Below are positions 1-10,600 of a DNA stretch of 64,000 nucleotides, in pieces. Position 1 is the stretch's first letter. Each line of letters opens with the position of its first letter. The notes under the pieces were generated by a model, which saw only the letters and a list, made by a program, of their open reading frames with translations, was not told the DNA's origin and made no database searches. Both the position numbers and the translations under genes were made by a program. The stretch is from Mesorhizobium sp. M8A.F.Ca.ET.218.01.1.1 (GTDB taxonomy: Bacteria > Pseudomonadota > Alphaproteobacteria > Rhizobiales > Rhizobiaceae), in assembly GCF_004791165.1 (NCBI RefSeq), contig NZ_SRUZ01000003.1:496001-560000 (forward strand), in the 5' to 3' direction.

Positions 1-74
1 ATGTCCGACAGGATGCGCTGATGCAGCGAGATGTTCTCGCCGCTCTCGATATCCTCTGTCACGACAAGGCTCAT
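1..74 (-). CDS. hutC: Histidine utilisation repressor HutC, N-terminal fragment
   Basis: Only the first 24 codons are inside the window; the gene runs off the left edge. The peptide starts MSLVVTEDIESGENISLHQR, and the L-H-Q-R-I-L-S-D stretch matches the start of the winged-helix domain of HutC-type GntR repressors, which respond to urocanate. It starts 10 bases beyond the hutF stop, with a GAAGG just upstream, so it is probably cotranscribed with hutF. HutC would act at the palindrome between hutF and hutI, giving autoregulation. The family call rests on a short fragment plus the hut context. Confidence 0.7.
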   Translation of the reverse strand, partial: MSLVVTEDIESGENISLHQRILSD

Positions 75-84
75 CGGCTTGCCT

Positions 85-1440
85 TCAGCTTCGGGAAAGC
101 GCGGTCATCACCTGGCGGAACCGCTCGGCGATCTCCTCGCGCTTCGCATGCCTGCCGCCGCTGACCTGCTTTTGCCCGTGCACCCAGACGCAATCCACTT
201 TGCCGGCATTGGCGAAGATCCACGCATCCAGGATCGCATCGCCCGTCTTGCCCGCCAGCGAGGGATTGCGGGCGTCGAGCGAGACGAGATCGGCTGATGA
301 ACCAGGCGCGATTTGCGATGCGCCGGCGCCAAGCGCGACGCTGCCGCCTTCGATCGCTGCATCGAACAGCGCGCGGCCCGTCGAGCCACCGGCTACCGCA
401 AGCACATTGCGGGCGCGGTGCGCGAGGCGCTGCGAATATTCGAGCTGGCGCAATTCGTCGGGCAGGCCGATCAGCACGTTGGAATCGGAGCCGACACCGA
501 AGCGGCCGCCATGCTCCCTGAACAAGGGCGCGGCAAAGGTGCCGTCGCCGAGATTGGCCTCCGTGATCGGGCAAAGGCCGGCAATGGCGCCGCTTTTGGC
601 CATGCCGATGGTTTCGGCGTCCGTCATATGGGTGGCGTGGATCAGGCACCAGCGCTTATCGACATCGGCAGCCCCAAGCAGAAATTCGACCGGACGCGCG
701 CCGGACCAGGCAAGGCAGTCCTCGACTTCCCTGACCTGCTCGGCGACATGGATGTGGATCGGCCCGTCCGGCGTCATCGCTGCAATCGCCGTGAGTTCCT
801 CCGGCGTCGCGGCGCGTAGACTGTGCGGGGCGACGCCGACGACAGCTTGATTCAACGCGCGAACCGATTCGCGGCTTTTCTCAACAAGCCGGGCGAACTC
901 ATCCACTTCGTTGACGAATCGCCTCTGGCCTTCGTTTGGCGCGGCACCACCGAAGGAGGAATGCGCGTAAAACACCGGCAGCAGCGTCAGGCCGATACCC
1001 GTTTCGCCGGCCGCGGCAGCGATGCGCTCGGCCATCTCGGCAGGGTTGGCGTAAGGTTTTCCGTCGCGGTCATGATGGAGATAGTGAAACTCGCCGACAC
1101 GGGAAAACCCGGCCTCCAGCATTTCGACATAGAGCTGCGCCGCCACCGCCTCGACCTGGTCTGGAGTCATCGACAGCGCGAAGCGGTACATCACCTCGCG
1201 CCAGCTCCAGAAACTGTCGGCGGAGGGACCGCGCAACTCGGCAAGCCCGGCCATGCCGCGCTGGAACGCGTGGCTGTGCAGATTGGGCATGCCCGGCAGG
1301 AGAATGGCATGGCGCTCGTCACCTGCCGACGCGGTGCCCCCTGGCTCCACGGCGGTAATGCGCCCGTTGGCGAAAGTGATCCGCACATTGTCGTTCCAGC
1401 CATTGGGGAGAAGCGCCTGTTCCGCAAAGATATAGGTCAC
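85..1440 (-). CDS. hutF: Formimidoylglutamate deiminase HutF
   Basis: Cytoplasmic amidohydrolase that converts N-formimino-L-glutamate to N-formyl-L-glutamate and ammonia, the branch that needs HutG next. Metal-site motifs are visible in order: N-L-H-S-H-A-F, H-I-H-V-A-E-Q, H-A-T-H and G-S-D-S-N. I chose the GTG start at 1440 (V-T-Y-I-F-A-E-Q-A-L-L-P-N-G), which has GGAGAG five bases upstream and gives 451 aa, the normal size; the open frame extends upstream to 1518 but that would cross the operator. It is divergent from hutI and followed closely by hutC. Confidence 0.93.
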   Translation of the reverse strand: MTYIFAEQALLPNGWNDNVRITFANGRITAVEPGGTASAGDERHAILLPGMPNLHSHAFQRGMAGLAELRGPSADSFWSWREVMYRFALSMTPDQVEAVAAQLYVEMLEAGFSRVGEFHYLHHDRDGKPYANPAEMAERIAAAAGETGIGLTLLPVFYAHSSFGGAAPNEGQRRFVNEVDEFARLVEKSRESVRALNQAVVGVAPHSLRAATPEELTAIAAMTPDGPIHIHVAEQVREVEDCLAWSGARPVEFLLGAADVDKRWCLIHATHMTDAETIGMAKSGAIAGLCPITEANLGDGTFAAPLFREHGGRFGVGSDSNVLIGLPDELRQLEYSQRLAHRARNVLAVAGGSTGRALFDAAIEGGSVALGAGASQIAPGSSADLVSLDARNPSLAGKTGDAILDAWIFANAGKVDCVWVHGQKQVSGGRHAKREEIAERFRQVMTALSRS

Positions 1441-1496
1441 TTTTCTCTCCACTTCCCGGTCTCGCATGCGATGATGGCACTTGCAGTGCGTTTCAA

Positions 1497-1510
1497 TATG
1501 TATATACATA
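1497..1510. promoter_or_regulatory. HutC-type operator between hutF and hutI
   Basis: TATGTATATACATA is a perfect 14-bp palindrome. It lies in the 95-bp divergent gap between hutF and hutI and contains the TGTATATACA core of known HutC sites. On the plus strand it covers a possible -10 (TATACA, 1503-1508) placed 16 bp after a possible -35 (TTGCAG, 1481-1486), so bound HutC would block hutI transcription. The palindrome is seen directly; its use by HutC is inferred. Confidence 0.75.
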
Positions 1511-1535
1511 ATCGCCACCGATTGAAACGGAAAAG

Positions 1536-2771
1536 ATGATGGCTGTAGAGAGCAAAAGCCGGGCAGGGGGGCTTCGCCTGTGGCGCAATGCGCGTCTGGC
1601 GACCATGGCTGAAAATTCTGCCGATCTTGGTATCGTCGAGCATGGTGCGCTGGCCGCGCGTGATGGCCGCATTGTCTATGCCGGTCCGGAATCCGAGATG
1701 CCCTCGGGGCTTGCCCAAGGCGAGATCATCGATTGCGAAGACCGCTGGATCACACCCGGCCTGATCGACTGCCACACCCATCTCGTCCATGCCGGCAACC
1801 GTGTCAACGAATTCGAGATGCGGCTGGCCGGCGCCTCCTATGAGGAAGTCGCCAGGGCAGGCGGCGGCATCGTCTCGTCGGTCAAATCCTTGCGTGCCGC
1901 CAGCGAGAGCGACCTGGTCGCCCAGACGCTGCCGCGCCTCGATGCGCTGATGGCGGAAGGCGTCACCACCGTAGAAATAAAGTCGGGCTATGGACTCGAT
2001 CTCGAAAACGAGAAGAAATCGCTGCGCGCCGCGCGACTGCTGGGCAATGAACGCCCGGTGACGGTCCGCACCACATGCCTCGCGGCCCATGCGCTGCCGC
2101 CCGAAGCCAAGGGCGACAAGGACGCTTTCATCGATCTCGTCGTCAAAACGATTCTTCCCGGCGTCGCCGCAGAAGGCTTGGCTGATGCCGTCGACGGGTT
2201 CTGTGAAGGCATTGCCTTTTCGCCCGAGCAGATAGCGCGGGTCTTCGATGTCGCCAAGGCGGCTGGCTTGCCCGTCAAACTCCACGCCGACCAGTTGTCC
2301 AACCTGCACGGCGCTGAACTTGCCGCCCGCTATGGTGCGCTTTCGGCCGACCATCTCGAATACACCGACGAGGCGGGCGCCATGGCGATGGCCAAGGCGG
2401 GGACCGTGGCGACGATCCTGCCCGGCGCCTATTACTTCATCCGCGAGACCAAGAAGCCGCCGATCGGCCTCTTCCGCCAGCATGGCGTGAAAATGGCTGT
2501 CGCCACCGACAACAATCCCGGCACCTCGCCGCTGACCTCGCTGCTTCTGACCATGAACATGGCAGCGACCCTGTTCGGCATGACGCTCGACGAATGTCTC
2601 GCCGGCGTCACCCGCGAGGCCGCGCGTGCGCTGGGACTGTTCGACGAGACCGGCACGCTGGAGGCTGGAAAATCCGCCGACCTGGCGATCTGGGACATCG
2701 AGCGCCCCGCCGAACTCATCTACCGCATGGGCTTCAACCCGCTGCATGCACGCATCTGGAGAGGACAATGA
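1536..2771 (+). CDS. hutI: Imidazolonepropionase HutI
   Basis: Zinc or iron amidohydrolase that hydrolyses 4-imidazolone-5-propanoate to N-formimino-L-glutamate, the third step of histidine breakdown. The 411-aa length is normal. Metal-site and family motifs seen are [17 protein letters not shown] and A-T-D-N-N-P-G-T. Two adjacent ATG codons (1536 and 1539) could start it. Its stop overlaps the hutH start by four bases (ATGA), a sign of translational coupling. First gene of the plus-strand hut operon. Confidence 0.95.
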   Translation: MMAVESKSRAGGLRLWRNARLATMAENSADLGIVEHGALAARDGRIVYAGPESEMPSGLAQGEIIDCEDRWITPGLIDCHTHLVHAGNRVNEFEMRLAGASYEEVARAGGGIVSSVKSLRAASESDLVAQTLPRLDALMAEGVTTVEIKSGYGLDLENEKKSLRAARLLGNERPVTVRTTCLAAHALPPEAKGDKDAFIDLVVKTILPGVAAEGLADAVDGFCEGIAFSPEQIARVFDVAKAAGLPVKLHADQLSNLHGAELAARYGALSADHLEYTDEAGAMAMAKAGTVATILPGAYYFIRETKKPPIGLFRQHGVKMAVATDNNPGTSPLTSLLLTMNMAATLFGMTLDECLAGVTREAARALGLFDETGTLEAGKSADLAIWDIERPAELIYRMGFNPLHARIWRGQ

Positions 2772-4303
2772 CCGAACTGACCTTGAAGCCCGGCAATGCC
2801 ACGCTGGCCGACTGGCGCGCCATCTACCGTGGCGCCGTGCCCAAACTGGACGACGCCTGCCGGCCAAAGATCAAGGCAAGCGCCGAGGCCGTTGCCAGGA
2901 TCGTTGCCAAGGGCGAGCCGGTCTATGGCATCAACACCGGCTTCGGCAAGCTGGCCAGCGTGCGCATCCCGGCCGAAGATCTCGAGACCCTGCAGCGCAA
3001 CATCGTTCTGTCGCATGCCGCGGGCGTCGGCGAGCCGATGCCAGTCGCCGTTGCCCGGCTGATGATGGCGCTGAAACTTGCAAGCCTCGCGCAGGGTGCG
3101 TCCGGCGTGCGCTCGCAAACCATCGAGTTGCTTGAAGCGATGCTCGCCAACGACGTCATCCCGGTAGTGCCGGCGCAGGGCTCGGTCGGCGCCTCCGGCG
3201 ACCTTGCCCCGCTGTCGCACATGACGGCGGTGATGATCGGTGTCGGCGAATGCTTTACCCCGCATGGCCGTTTTCCGGCCAAGGTCGCCTTCGTCTCGCA
3301 CGGGCTGGAGCCCGTGACATTGGGCGCCAAGGAAGGTCTGGCGCTGCTCAATGGCACGCAGTTTTCGACGGCCTATGCGCTGGCCGCTCTGTTCGAGGCC
3401 GAAGTGCTCTACCAGTCGGCGCTTGTCGCCGGCGCGCTCTCGACCGACGCGGCAAAGGGTTCCGACGCACCCTTCGATCCTCGCATTCATCTGTTGAGAA
3501 AGCATCGCGGCCAGATCGAGACCGCGGACGCACTGCGCAATTTGATGGCCGGCAGCGCCATACGCGAGTCGCACCGGGTCGGCGACGAGCGTGTGCAGGA
3601 TCCCTATTGCTTGCGTTGCCAGCCGCAAGTCATGGGCGCGGCGATCGATGTCCTGCGCAAGGCCGCCGATACGCTCGAAACCGAGGCCAATGGCGTCACC
3701 GACAATCCGCTGATCTTCGCCGAGGACGACACGGCACTCTCCGGTGGCAATTTCCACGCCGAGCCGGTCGCTTTCGCCGCCGACATGATCGCGCTGGCCG
3801 TCTGCGAGATCGGCTCGCTGTCGGAACGCCGCATCGCCATGCTGGTCGACCCCGCGCTGTCGGGCATGCCCGCCTTCCTGACGCCCAAGCCCGGCCTCAA
3901 CTCCGGCTTCATGATCCCGCAGGTGACGGCGGCGGCACTCGTTTCGGAAAACAAGCAGAAAGCCTATCCCGCAAGCGTCGATTCCATCCCGACCTCGGCC
4001 AATCAGGAAGACCACGTCTCGATGGCCGCGCATGGCGCGCGCCGGCTGATCGGCATGGTCGAGAATGCGACTGCGGTGATCGGAATCGAATTGCTGGCCG
4101 CCGCCCAAGGCTGCGATTTCCATCAGCCGCTGGCCTCGAGCGCAGCGCTCGAAGCCGTGCGCAAGCTGGTTCGCGCCGAGGTGCCGCATCTCGACAACGA
4201 CCGGCACTTCCACCCTGACATGGAAAAGGCGATCGCCATGGTGCGCAGCGGCGCGGCCGTGGAGGCGGCAGGCGCGGTGGCGCTGCCGGGGATTGCGCGA
4301 TGA
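2768..4303 (+). CDS. hutH: Histidine ammonia-lyase HutH
   Basis: Removes ammonia from L-histidine to give urocanate, the first and committing step. The Ala142-Ser143-Gly144 triad that forms the MIO electrophile sits within [14 protein letters not shown], at the same numbering as in Pseudomonas HutH. The 511-aa length is normal. The start at 2768, inside the hutI stop, was chosen because the upstream frame only overlaps hutI. It also overlaps hutG by four bases (ATGA at 4300), so hutI, hutH and hutG are coupled. Confidence 0.97.
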   Translation: MTELTLKPGNATLADWRAIYRGAVPKLDDACRPKIKASAEAVARIVAKGEPVYGINTGFGKLASVRIPAEDLETLQRNIVLSHAAGVGEPMPVAVARLMMALKLASLAQGASGVRSQTIELLEAMLANDVIPVVPAQGSVGASGDLAPLSHMTAVMIGVGECFTPHGRFPAKVAFVSHGLEPVTLGAKEGLALLNGTQFSTAYALAALFEAEVLYQSALVAGALSTDAAKGSDAPFDPRIHLLRKHRGQIETADALRNLMAGSAIRESHRVGDERVQDPYCLRCQPQVMGAAIDVLRKAADTLETEANGVTDNPLIFAEDDTALSGGNFHAEPVAFAADMIALAVCEIGSLSERRIAMLVDPALSGMPAFLTPKPGLNSGFMIPQVTAAALVSENKQKAYPASVDSIPTSANQEDHVSMAAHGARRLIGMVENATAVIGIELLAAAQGCDFHQPLASSAALEAVRKLVRAEVPHLDNDRHFHPDMEKAIAMVRSGAAVEAAGAVALPGIAR

Positions 4304-5115
4304 CACCTTCCTGGCTGACAATAAAACAAGGCACGGCACCGCTGCTTGTGTCGATCCCACACACCGGCATCGACCTCGCCGGCCTCGAAAACCGGCTGGT
4401 GTCGCCATGGCTCGGTCGTCGCGATTGCGACTGGTGGATCGACAATCTCTATGATTTCGCCGCCGGTCTCGGCGCCACGGTCGTGCACACCGCGATCTCG
4501 CGCACCGTCATCGACGTCAACCGCGATCCTTCCGGCGCCTCGCTCTACCCCGGTCAGGCAACCACCGGCCTATGCCCGACCGAAACCTTCGACGGCGATC
4601 CGCTCTATCGCGACGGCGAAGAGCCGGGCCCGTCTGAGATCGACGAGCGCCGCGAGAAGTTCTTTGCACCCTATCACGCCGCCTTGCGGGCCGAGATCGA
4701 CAGGTTGCGCGCCTTGCATGGCAAGATTGTCCTCTACGACTGCCATTCGATCCGCTCGGTGCTGCCACGGCTGTTCCAGGGCAGACTGCCGGTGTTCAAT
4801 CTCGGCACGAATGACGGCAAGAGCGCCGATCCGATGCTGCAGGCGACGGTCAGCCAGATCATGGCCGAAACCGGCGAAACCTTTGTCGTCAACGGCCGCT
4901 TCAAGGGCGGGTGGATCACGCGCCATTTCGGCCAGCCGCTTCAGGGCGTGCATGCGCTGCAGATGGAACTCTCCAACCGCGGCTATATGCGCGAGCCCGA
5001 AGGGAAGGGCACGCCGGACAATTGGCCGGTACCCTACGATGCCGCGTTCGCCGCGCCGATCCGTGCCACGCTGACGCAGATTCTCCAAACCGCCATTGAC
5101 TGGGCCGGGCGCTGA
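4300..5115 (+). CDS. hutG: N-formylglutamate deformylase HutG
   Basis: Hydrolyses N-formyl-L-glutamate to glutamate and formate, the last step of the HutF-dependent route. It is 271 aa and of the N-formylglutamate amidohydrolase family, with V-S-I-P-H-T-G near the N-terminus, I-D-V-N-R-D-P-S-G near residue 75, and Y-D-C-H-S-I near residue 147 as likely metal and active-site segments. Having both HutF and this HutG shows the five-step pathway rather than direct formiminoglutamase hydrolysis. Confidence 0.93.
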   Translation: MTPSWLTIKQGTAPLLVSIPHTGIDLAGLENRLVSPWLGRRDCDWWIDNLYDFAAGLGATVVHTAISRTVIDVNRDPSGASLYPGQATTGLCPTETFDGDPLYRDGEEPGPSEIDERREKFFAPYHAALRAEIDRLRALHGKIVLYDCHSIRSVLPRLFQGRLPVFNLGTNDGKSADPMLQATVSQIMAETGETFVVNGRFKGGWITRHFGQPLQGVHALQMELSNRGYMREPEGKGTPDNWPVPYDAAFAAPIRATLTQILQTAIDWAGR

Positions 5116-5140
5116 CGCGCCGCCTCATCCGAAAGGGACA

Positions 5141-6814
5141 ATGATGAACAACCCTCGCCACAATATCCGCGAAGTGCGCGCGCCGCGCGGTGACAAGCTC
5201 AACGCCCGGTATTGGACGACCGAGGCGCCGCTGCGCATGCTGATGAACAATCTCGACCCTGATGTCGCCGAGAATCCCAACGAACTGGTCGTCTATGGCG
5301 GCATCGGCCGGGCGGCGCGCACCTGGAACGATTTCGATCAAATCGTTGCGTCGCTGAAGACGCTTGGCCAGGACGAGACGCTGCTGGTGCAGTCCGGCAA
5401 GCCGGTCGGTGTGTTTCGCACCCACCCGGACGCGCCGCGCGTGCTGATCGCCAACTCCAACCTGGTACCGCACTGGGCGACCTGGGAGAAATTCAACGAG
5501 CTCGATAAGAAGGGCCTGATGATGTACGGCCAGATGACGGCCGGCTCCTGGATCTATATCGGCACGCAAGGCATCGTGCAGGGCACCTACGAAACCTTCG
5601 TCGAGGCCGGCCGCCAGCATTATGGCGGCAATCTCAAGGGAAAATGGATCCTGACCGGCGGCCTTGGCGGCATGGGCGGCGCCCAGCCATTGGCTGCCGT
5701 CATGGCCGGCGCCTGCTGTCTGGCAATCGAATGCAATCCCGATTCGATCGATTTCCGCCTGCGCACCCGCTATGTCGACGAGAAGGCCGAGACGCTCGAC
5801 GAGGCCATGGAAATGATCGAGCGCTGGACTAAGGCCGGCGAGGCGAAGTCCGTTGGCCTGTTTGGCAACGCCGCCGAGATCGTGCCCGAAATGTTCAAGC
5901 GCGGCATCCGCCCTGATATGGTCACCGACCAGACCTCGGCGCACGACCCCATCAATGGCTATCTGCCGAAGGGCTGGACGATGGCCGAGTGGCGCGAAAA
6001 GCGTGTCAGCGACCCCAAGGCGGTCGAGAAAGCGGCCCGCGCCTCCATGCGCGAGCATGTCGAGGCGATGGTGGCGTTCTGGAACGCCGGCGTGCCGACG
6101 CTCGACTACGGCAACAACATCCGTCAGGTCGCCAAGGACGAAGGTTTCGAGAACGCCTTTGCCTTCCCCGGTTTCGTGCCGGCCTACATCCGTCCGCTCT
6201 TTTGCCGCGGTATCGGCCCGTTCCGTTGGGCTGCACTCTCCGGCGATCCGGAGGATATCTACAAGACCGACGCCAAGGTACGCGAACTCACTCCCGGCAA
6301 CACCCATCTGCACAATTGGCTCGACATGGCGCGCGAGCGCATTTCCTTCCAGGGCCTGCCGGCGCGCATCTGCTGGGTCGGTCTCGGCGACCGGCACAGG
6401 CTGGGTCTTGCCTTCAACGAGATGGTGGCCAAGGGCGAGCTCAAGGCGCCCGTCGTCATCGGCCGCGATCACCTCGATTCGGGTTCGGTCGCTTCGCCAA
6501 ATCGCGAGACGGAATCGATGAAGGACGGTTCCGACGCGGTCTCCGACTGGCCGCTGCTCAACGCGCTGCTCAACACAGCTTCGGGCGCCACCTGGGTGTC
6601 GCTGCACCATGGCGGCGGCGTCGGCATGGGCTTCTCCCAGCATGCCGGCATGGTCATCGTCGCCGACGGCACGCCTGACGCGGCAAGACGTCTGGAGCGG
6701 GTGCTGTGGAACGACCCGGCGACCGGCGTCATGCGCCACGCCGATGCCGGCTATGACATCGCCATCGAATGCGCCAAGGAGCACCAGCTCAACCTGCCCG
6801 GCATTCTCGGGTAG
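5141..6814 (+). CDS. hutU: Urocanate hydratase HutU
   Basis: NAD+-dependent enzyme that hydrates urocanate to 4-imidazolone-5-propanoate, the second step. The 557-aa length is normal. Seen are the start region R-A-P-R-G, the family stretch [10 protein letters not shown], and the glycine-rich NAD segment [12 protein letters not shown]. The start at 5141 follows AGGGA; the frame is open further upstream but that part overlaps hutG. It lies 25 bases after hutG in the same operon. Confidence 0.96.
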   Translation: MMNNPRHNIREVRAPRGDKLNARYWTTEAPLRMLMNNLDPDVAENPNELVVYGGIGRAARTWNDFDQIVASLKTLGQDETLLVQSGKPVGVFRTHPDAPRVLIANSNLVPHWATWEKFNELDKKGLMMYGQMTAGSWIYIGTQGIVQGTYETFVEAGRQHYGGNLKGKWILTGGLGGMGGAQPLAAVMAGACCLAIECNPDSIDFRLRTRYVDEKAETLDEAMEMIERWTKAGEAKSVGLFGNAAEIVPEMFKRGIRPDMVTDQTSAHDPINGYLPKGWTMAEWREKRVSDPKAVEKAARASMREHVEAMVAFWNAGVPTLDYGNNIRQVAKDEGFENAFAFPGFVPAYIRPLFCRGIGPFRWAALSGDPEDIYKTDAKVRELTPGNTHLHNWLDMARERISFQGLPARICWVGLGDRHRLGLAFNEMVAKGELKAPVVIGRDHLDSGSVASPNRETESMKDGSDAVSDWPLLNALLNTASGATWVSLHHGGGVGMGFSQHAGMVIVADGTPDAARRLERVLWNDPATGVMRHADAGYDIAIECAKEHQLNLPGILG

Positions 6815-6825
6815 CGGCTGACGTG

Positions 6826-7404
6826 ATGCGCATCCTTCGCGCCGCCGATTACCGCGTCATGCCGTGGAAGAACGGCGGCGGCACGACGACCGAGATCGCC
6901 GTCTCGCCCGACGGCGCCGGGCTCGACGATTTCGACTGGCGCGTCTCGATGGCCCGGGTCGAAGGCAGCGGGCCGTTCTCCAGCTTTGCCGGCATCGACC
7001 GCACGCTGTCGGTGCTGGAGGGCGAGGGGATCGTGCTTGATGTCGCGGGCCGTCCGCCGGAGCGGATGACAGCGGCTTCCCAGCCATTTTCCTTTCCGGC
7101 CGACCAGCCGACGCGTGCCGCGCTGATCGCCGGCCCGATCACCGATCTCAACGTCATGACCCGCCGCGGCCACATGTTGCATCAGGTCGAGCGTCTGGCG
7201 ATTTCGACGCCCGTGGAAATCGCGACCGAGGCCGGTCCCACCCTCATCCTTTGTCACAGGGGCCATGCCATTTTCCCCGGCGCCGCGCCCATTCGTCTCG
7301 GGCCGCTCGACGCCCTGCTGCTCGGACCTGATGCCTCTGTCTTGCGGGTTCAGCCCGCACCGGATGCGATCCTTTTCGTGATCCGGATAATCGCTGCCGC
7401 CTGA
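6826..7404 (+). CDS. hutD: HutD family protein
   Basis: Last gene of the hut operon, 11 bases after hutU; 192 aa. The start R-I-L-R-A-A-D-Y and the P-W-K-N-G-G-G-T-T-T-E-I motif identify the HutD/Ves cupin family. HutD does not catalyse a pathway step; in Pseudomonas it is proposed to bind a pathway metabolite and limit hut expression. An in-frame GTG lies directly before the ATG chosen. The following 289 bp up to ndvB hold short GC hairpins (for example 7507-7529) and nothing else I can name. Confidence 0.88.
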   Translation: MRILRAADYRVMPWKNGGGTTTEIAVSPDGAGLDDFDWRVSMARVEGSGPFSSFAGIDRTLSVLEGEGIVLDVAGRPPERMTAASQPFSFPADQPTRAALIAGPITDLNVMTRRGHMLHQVERLAISTPVEIATEAGPTLILCHRGHAIFPGAAPIRLGPLDALLLGPDASVLRVQPAPDAILFVIRIIAAA

Positions 7405-7693
7405 CACGTTTGGCGCCAACGGTTACCGCCTGTTTCCAAACATGATCGCGACGCCGGCGAAATATAGCGTAAGCTGGCGGTGGCATCACGAAAAAGCCCG
7501 AATCCTCCCCGTCGATCGGTCCTGACGGGAGCGAGGGGCGCTCGTCTTTGAGTTTGCTCGAAAGATGACGCCCTGTCGTGGTGCGGAAACAAACTTTCGG
7601 CATAGGGGTTGATGCAACCGATTGCATTTGAACCGGTTTTAGGGCCATTGCCGTGGCGGTGATGCCGCTGAGTGCCCGCTTACGGAATTTTCA

Positions 7694-10600
7694 ATGAATA
7701 TTCAGACGAACCCAGCCCAGATCGAGAAGACAAGCGCGAGCTTCCCAGCCATCACGGAAGAGCCGATAAGATCGACATTCCTGCCGGAGGAACGGCTCCG
7801 GCTGCTCGGCGAAAGCCTGGCCAAGGGCGATCTGACGGACCTGTTCGGACTGATACCATTCGACTTCCAGGCCCGCATCCGTGACAGCGCCAAGAAGATC
7901 CTCGAAGTCTACCGGTCGACCAACGCCGCGCAGGCGAGGGGCGAAACCATCACGCCGGCCGCGCAATGGCTGCTCGACAACAACTACCTGATCGAGGAAA
8001 CCATTTTCCAGGTCAAACGCGACCTGCCGCGCCGCTTCTACCGGCAATTGCCGACGTTGAAACTGCCCGACGGCGGCACCGTGCCGCGCGCATTGGCGCT
8101 GGCCTGGACCTATGTCGCGCATTCGGACAGTTCCGTCTCGGCGACCATGTTCAAGTCCATCGTCCAGGGTTTTCAGTCGGTCGAGCCGCTGAAGATCGGC
8201 GAACTCTGGGCCCTGCCGTCACTGCTGCGCTTCGTGCTGATCGAGAACCTCCGCCGCCTGGCGGTCAGGGTCAACCGCACCCGCCAGATGCGCCAGATCG
8301 CCAACGACGTGGCCGACAAGGTGCTTGCGACCGACGACAATCCGGATCGGCAGGCAATTCTCGCCAACTTCAGCGCGCATGCGCAGGACACCACCTTCGC
8401 CACTCAGCTTCTCTATCGCCTGCGTGACGGATCGCAGAACGCCGGCAAGGCGCTGGAGTGGCTGGAAGGCGAACTCGAAAAGACCGGCTCGGATGCCGAG
8501 GAAATCATCATTTCCGAGCACCAGACGCTGTCCAGCGGCAATGTGACCACCGGCAACATCGTGCGCGGTCTGCGCCTCATCAACGACGTCGACTGGACGG
8601 TGTGGTTCGAAGGCGTCAGCCGCATCGATACCGTGCTGCGCGAGCGCACCGATTTCGCCGCGCTCGACTTCTTCTCGCGCGATCAGTACCGCACCGCGAT
8701 CGAGGAACTGGCACGCCGCTCGAACCTGTCGGAGTACCGTGTCGCCGAAAAAGCCATCGAACTGGCCGGTCACGCCGCCGGAGAAACCGTCGCGGAGGGC
8801 GTTGAAGGAGCTGATGCTCAGGCATCTTCCGCTCACACCGATGTCGGTTTCTATCTCGTTGGCCCGCGCCGGCTGGAGCTGGAAAAGGCAATCGAGTACC
8901 GGCCTACGGTCAGCCAGACGGTCAAGCGGACCTTCGCCAAGACAGGCTGGCTGGGCATCGTGCTCCCCGTCTTCGCGCTGACCGCCCTGCTGCTCGTCCT
9001 GTCCGGCAACGCCCTTTCCAATCTCGGCCTGTCGGTGCCGTCGATCGTGCTGATGCTGGCTCTGTTTGCCGTGCCGGCCAGCGAAGGCGCGCTCGCTTTC
9101 TTCAACACCGTGGTCTCGCTGTTCCTCAAGCCGACTCGCCTGATCGGTTACGACTACAGGCACGGCGTGCCGCCCGAGGCGCGCACCCTGGTGGTCGTGC
9201 CGTCGCTGATCGGCTCGCGTGACGATGTCGAGGAAAACATCCGCAATATCGAAGTGCACTATCTTGCCAATCTGGCGGACGAGATCCATTTCGCGCTGCT
9301 TTCGGATTGGCCCGACAGCAAGATCGAGATCGATGCGGCGGACACTGAGATTCTCGACTTCGCCCGCGCCGAAATCGCTCGCCTCAACGTACGCTATCCC
9401 TCCGAAGGCGCCCCGCGCTTCTATATCCTGCACCGCCGCCGGCTCTACAATGCGGCTCAAGGGTGCTGGATGGGCTGGGAACGCAAGCGCGGCAAGCTGC
9501 ACGAGCTCGACCTCTTGCTGCGCGGCGACAGCGATACCACCTTCCTGCCACTCGAAGTGCCGCTGCCGGAAAAAGTCGTCCATGTGATGACGCTCGACGC
9601 CGATACCCGCACCACCCGCGATGCCGTATCGAGCCTTGTCGGCAAGCTTTGCCATCCGCTCAACCGCCCGCATTTCGACGCCACCAGGCGCGTCGTAACC
9701 GCCGGCTACACCATCCTGCAGCCGCGTATCACCGCTTCACTCACCAGCGGCGACGAAGCCTCGTTCTTCCAGCGCGTGTTCTCGGCCAATCGCGGCCTTG
9801 ATCCTTACGTCTTCGCTGTTTCGGACCTCTATCAGGACGTCTTCAGCGACGGGTCCTTCACCGGCAAGGGCCTCTATCATGTCGATGCCTTCGAGGCCGC
9901 CTTGCAGGGCCGCATCGAGGAAAACACCATCCTCAGCCACGATCTGCTCGAAGGCGCTCTGGCGCGCGCCGCACTCGTCACCGACGTCGAACTGGTCGAG
10001 GACTACCCGACCCGCTACTCGGTCGACGCCTCGCGCCACCATCGCTGGGCGCGCGGCGACTGGCAACTTTTGGGATACATCTTCAACCCCCGTTCCGGCG
10101 TTCCGGCCTTGTCGCGCTGGAAGATGGTCGACAATCTGCGCCGCTCGCTGACGCCGATCTTCTGGGTGATGGCGGCGATCGCCGGCTGGACCTTGCTGCC
10201 CTTCACGCAGGCCGCGCAGTGGCAGGCCTTGCTGATCCTCAGCCTGTTCATGGCGCCGACCTTCGACGTGGTCAACGCCATCCTGCCCAAGAGCGGCGAC
10301 CAGACGCCGCGCGGCCATTTCTCGGCGCTGGCGCGCGACGTCGCCTTCGGCACCGCCATGGTGGCACTGAAGATCGTACTGATGGCACACAACGCCTGGA
10401 TGATGGGCGACGCCATCGTGCGCACGCTCTACCGGCTGTTCGTCAGCCGGCAGAACCTCCTGGAATGGCGCACCGCCTCGCAGGCGCACAAGGCGGGCGA
10501 CAACGATGTCGGCTCCTATTACGGCATGATGTATGGTGCCGTGATCATCGGCTTTGTCGGCCTCGCCATTCCGGTGCTGGCCGATTCCACCGGTGCCTTC

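Noticed and set aside
4916..6784. 622-codon minus-strand frame
   Set aside because: Antisense shadow of hutU and the hutG end; no ribosome site and unnatural composition.
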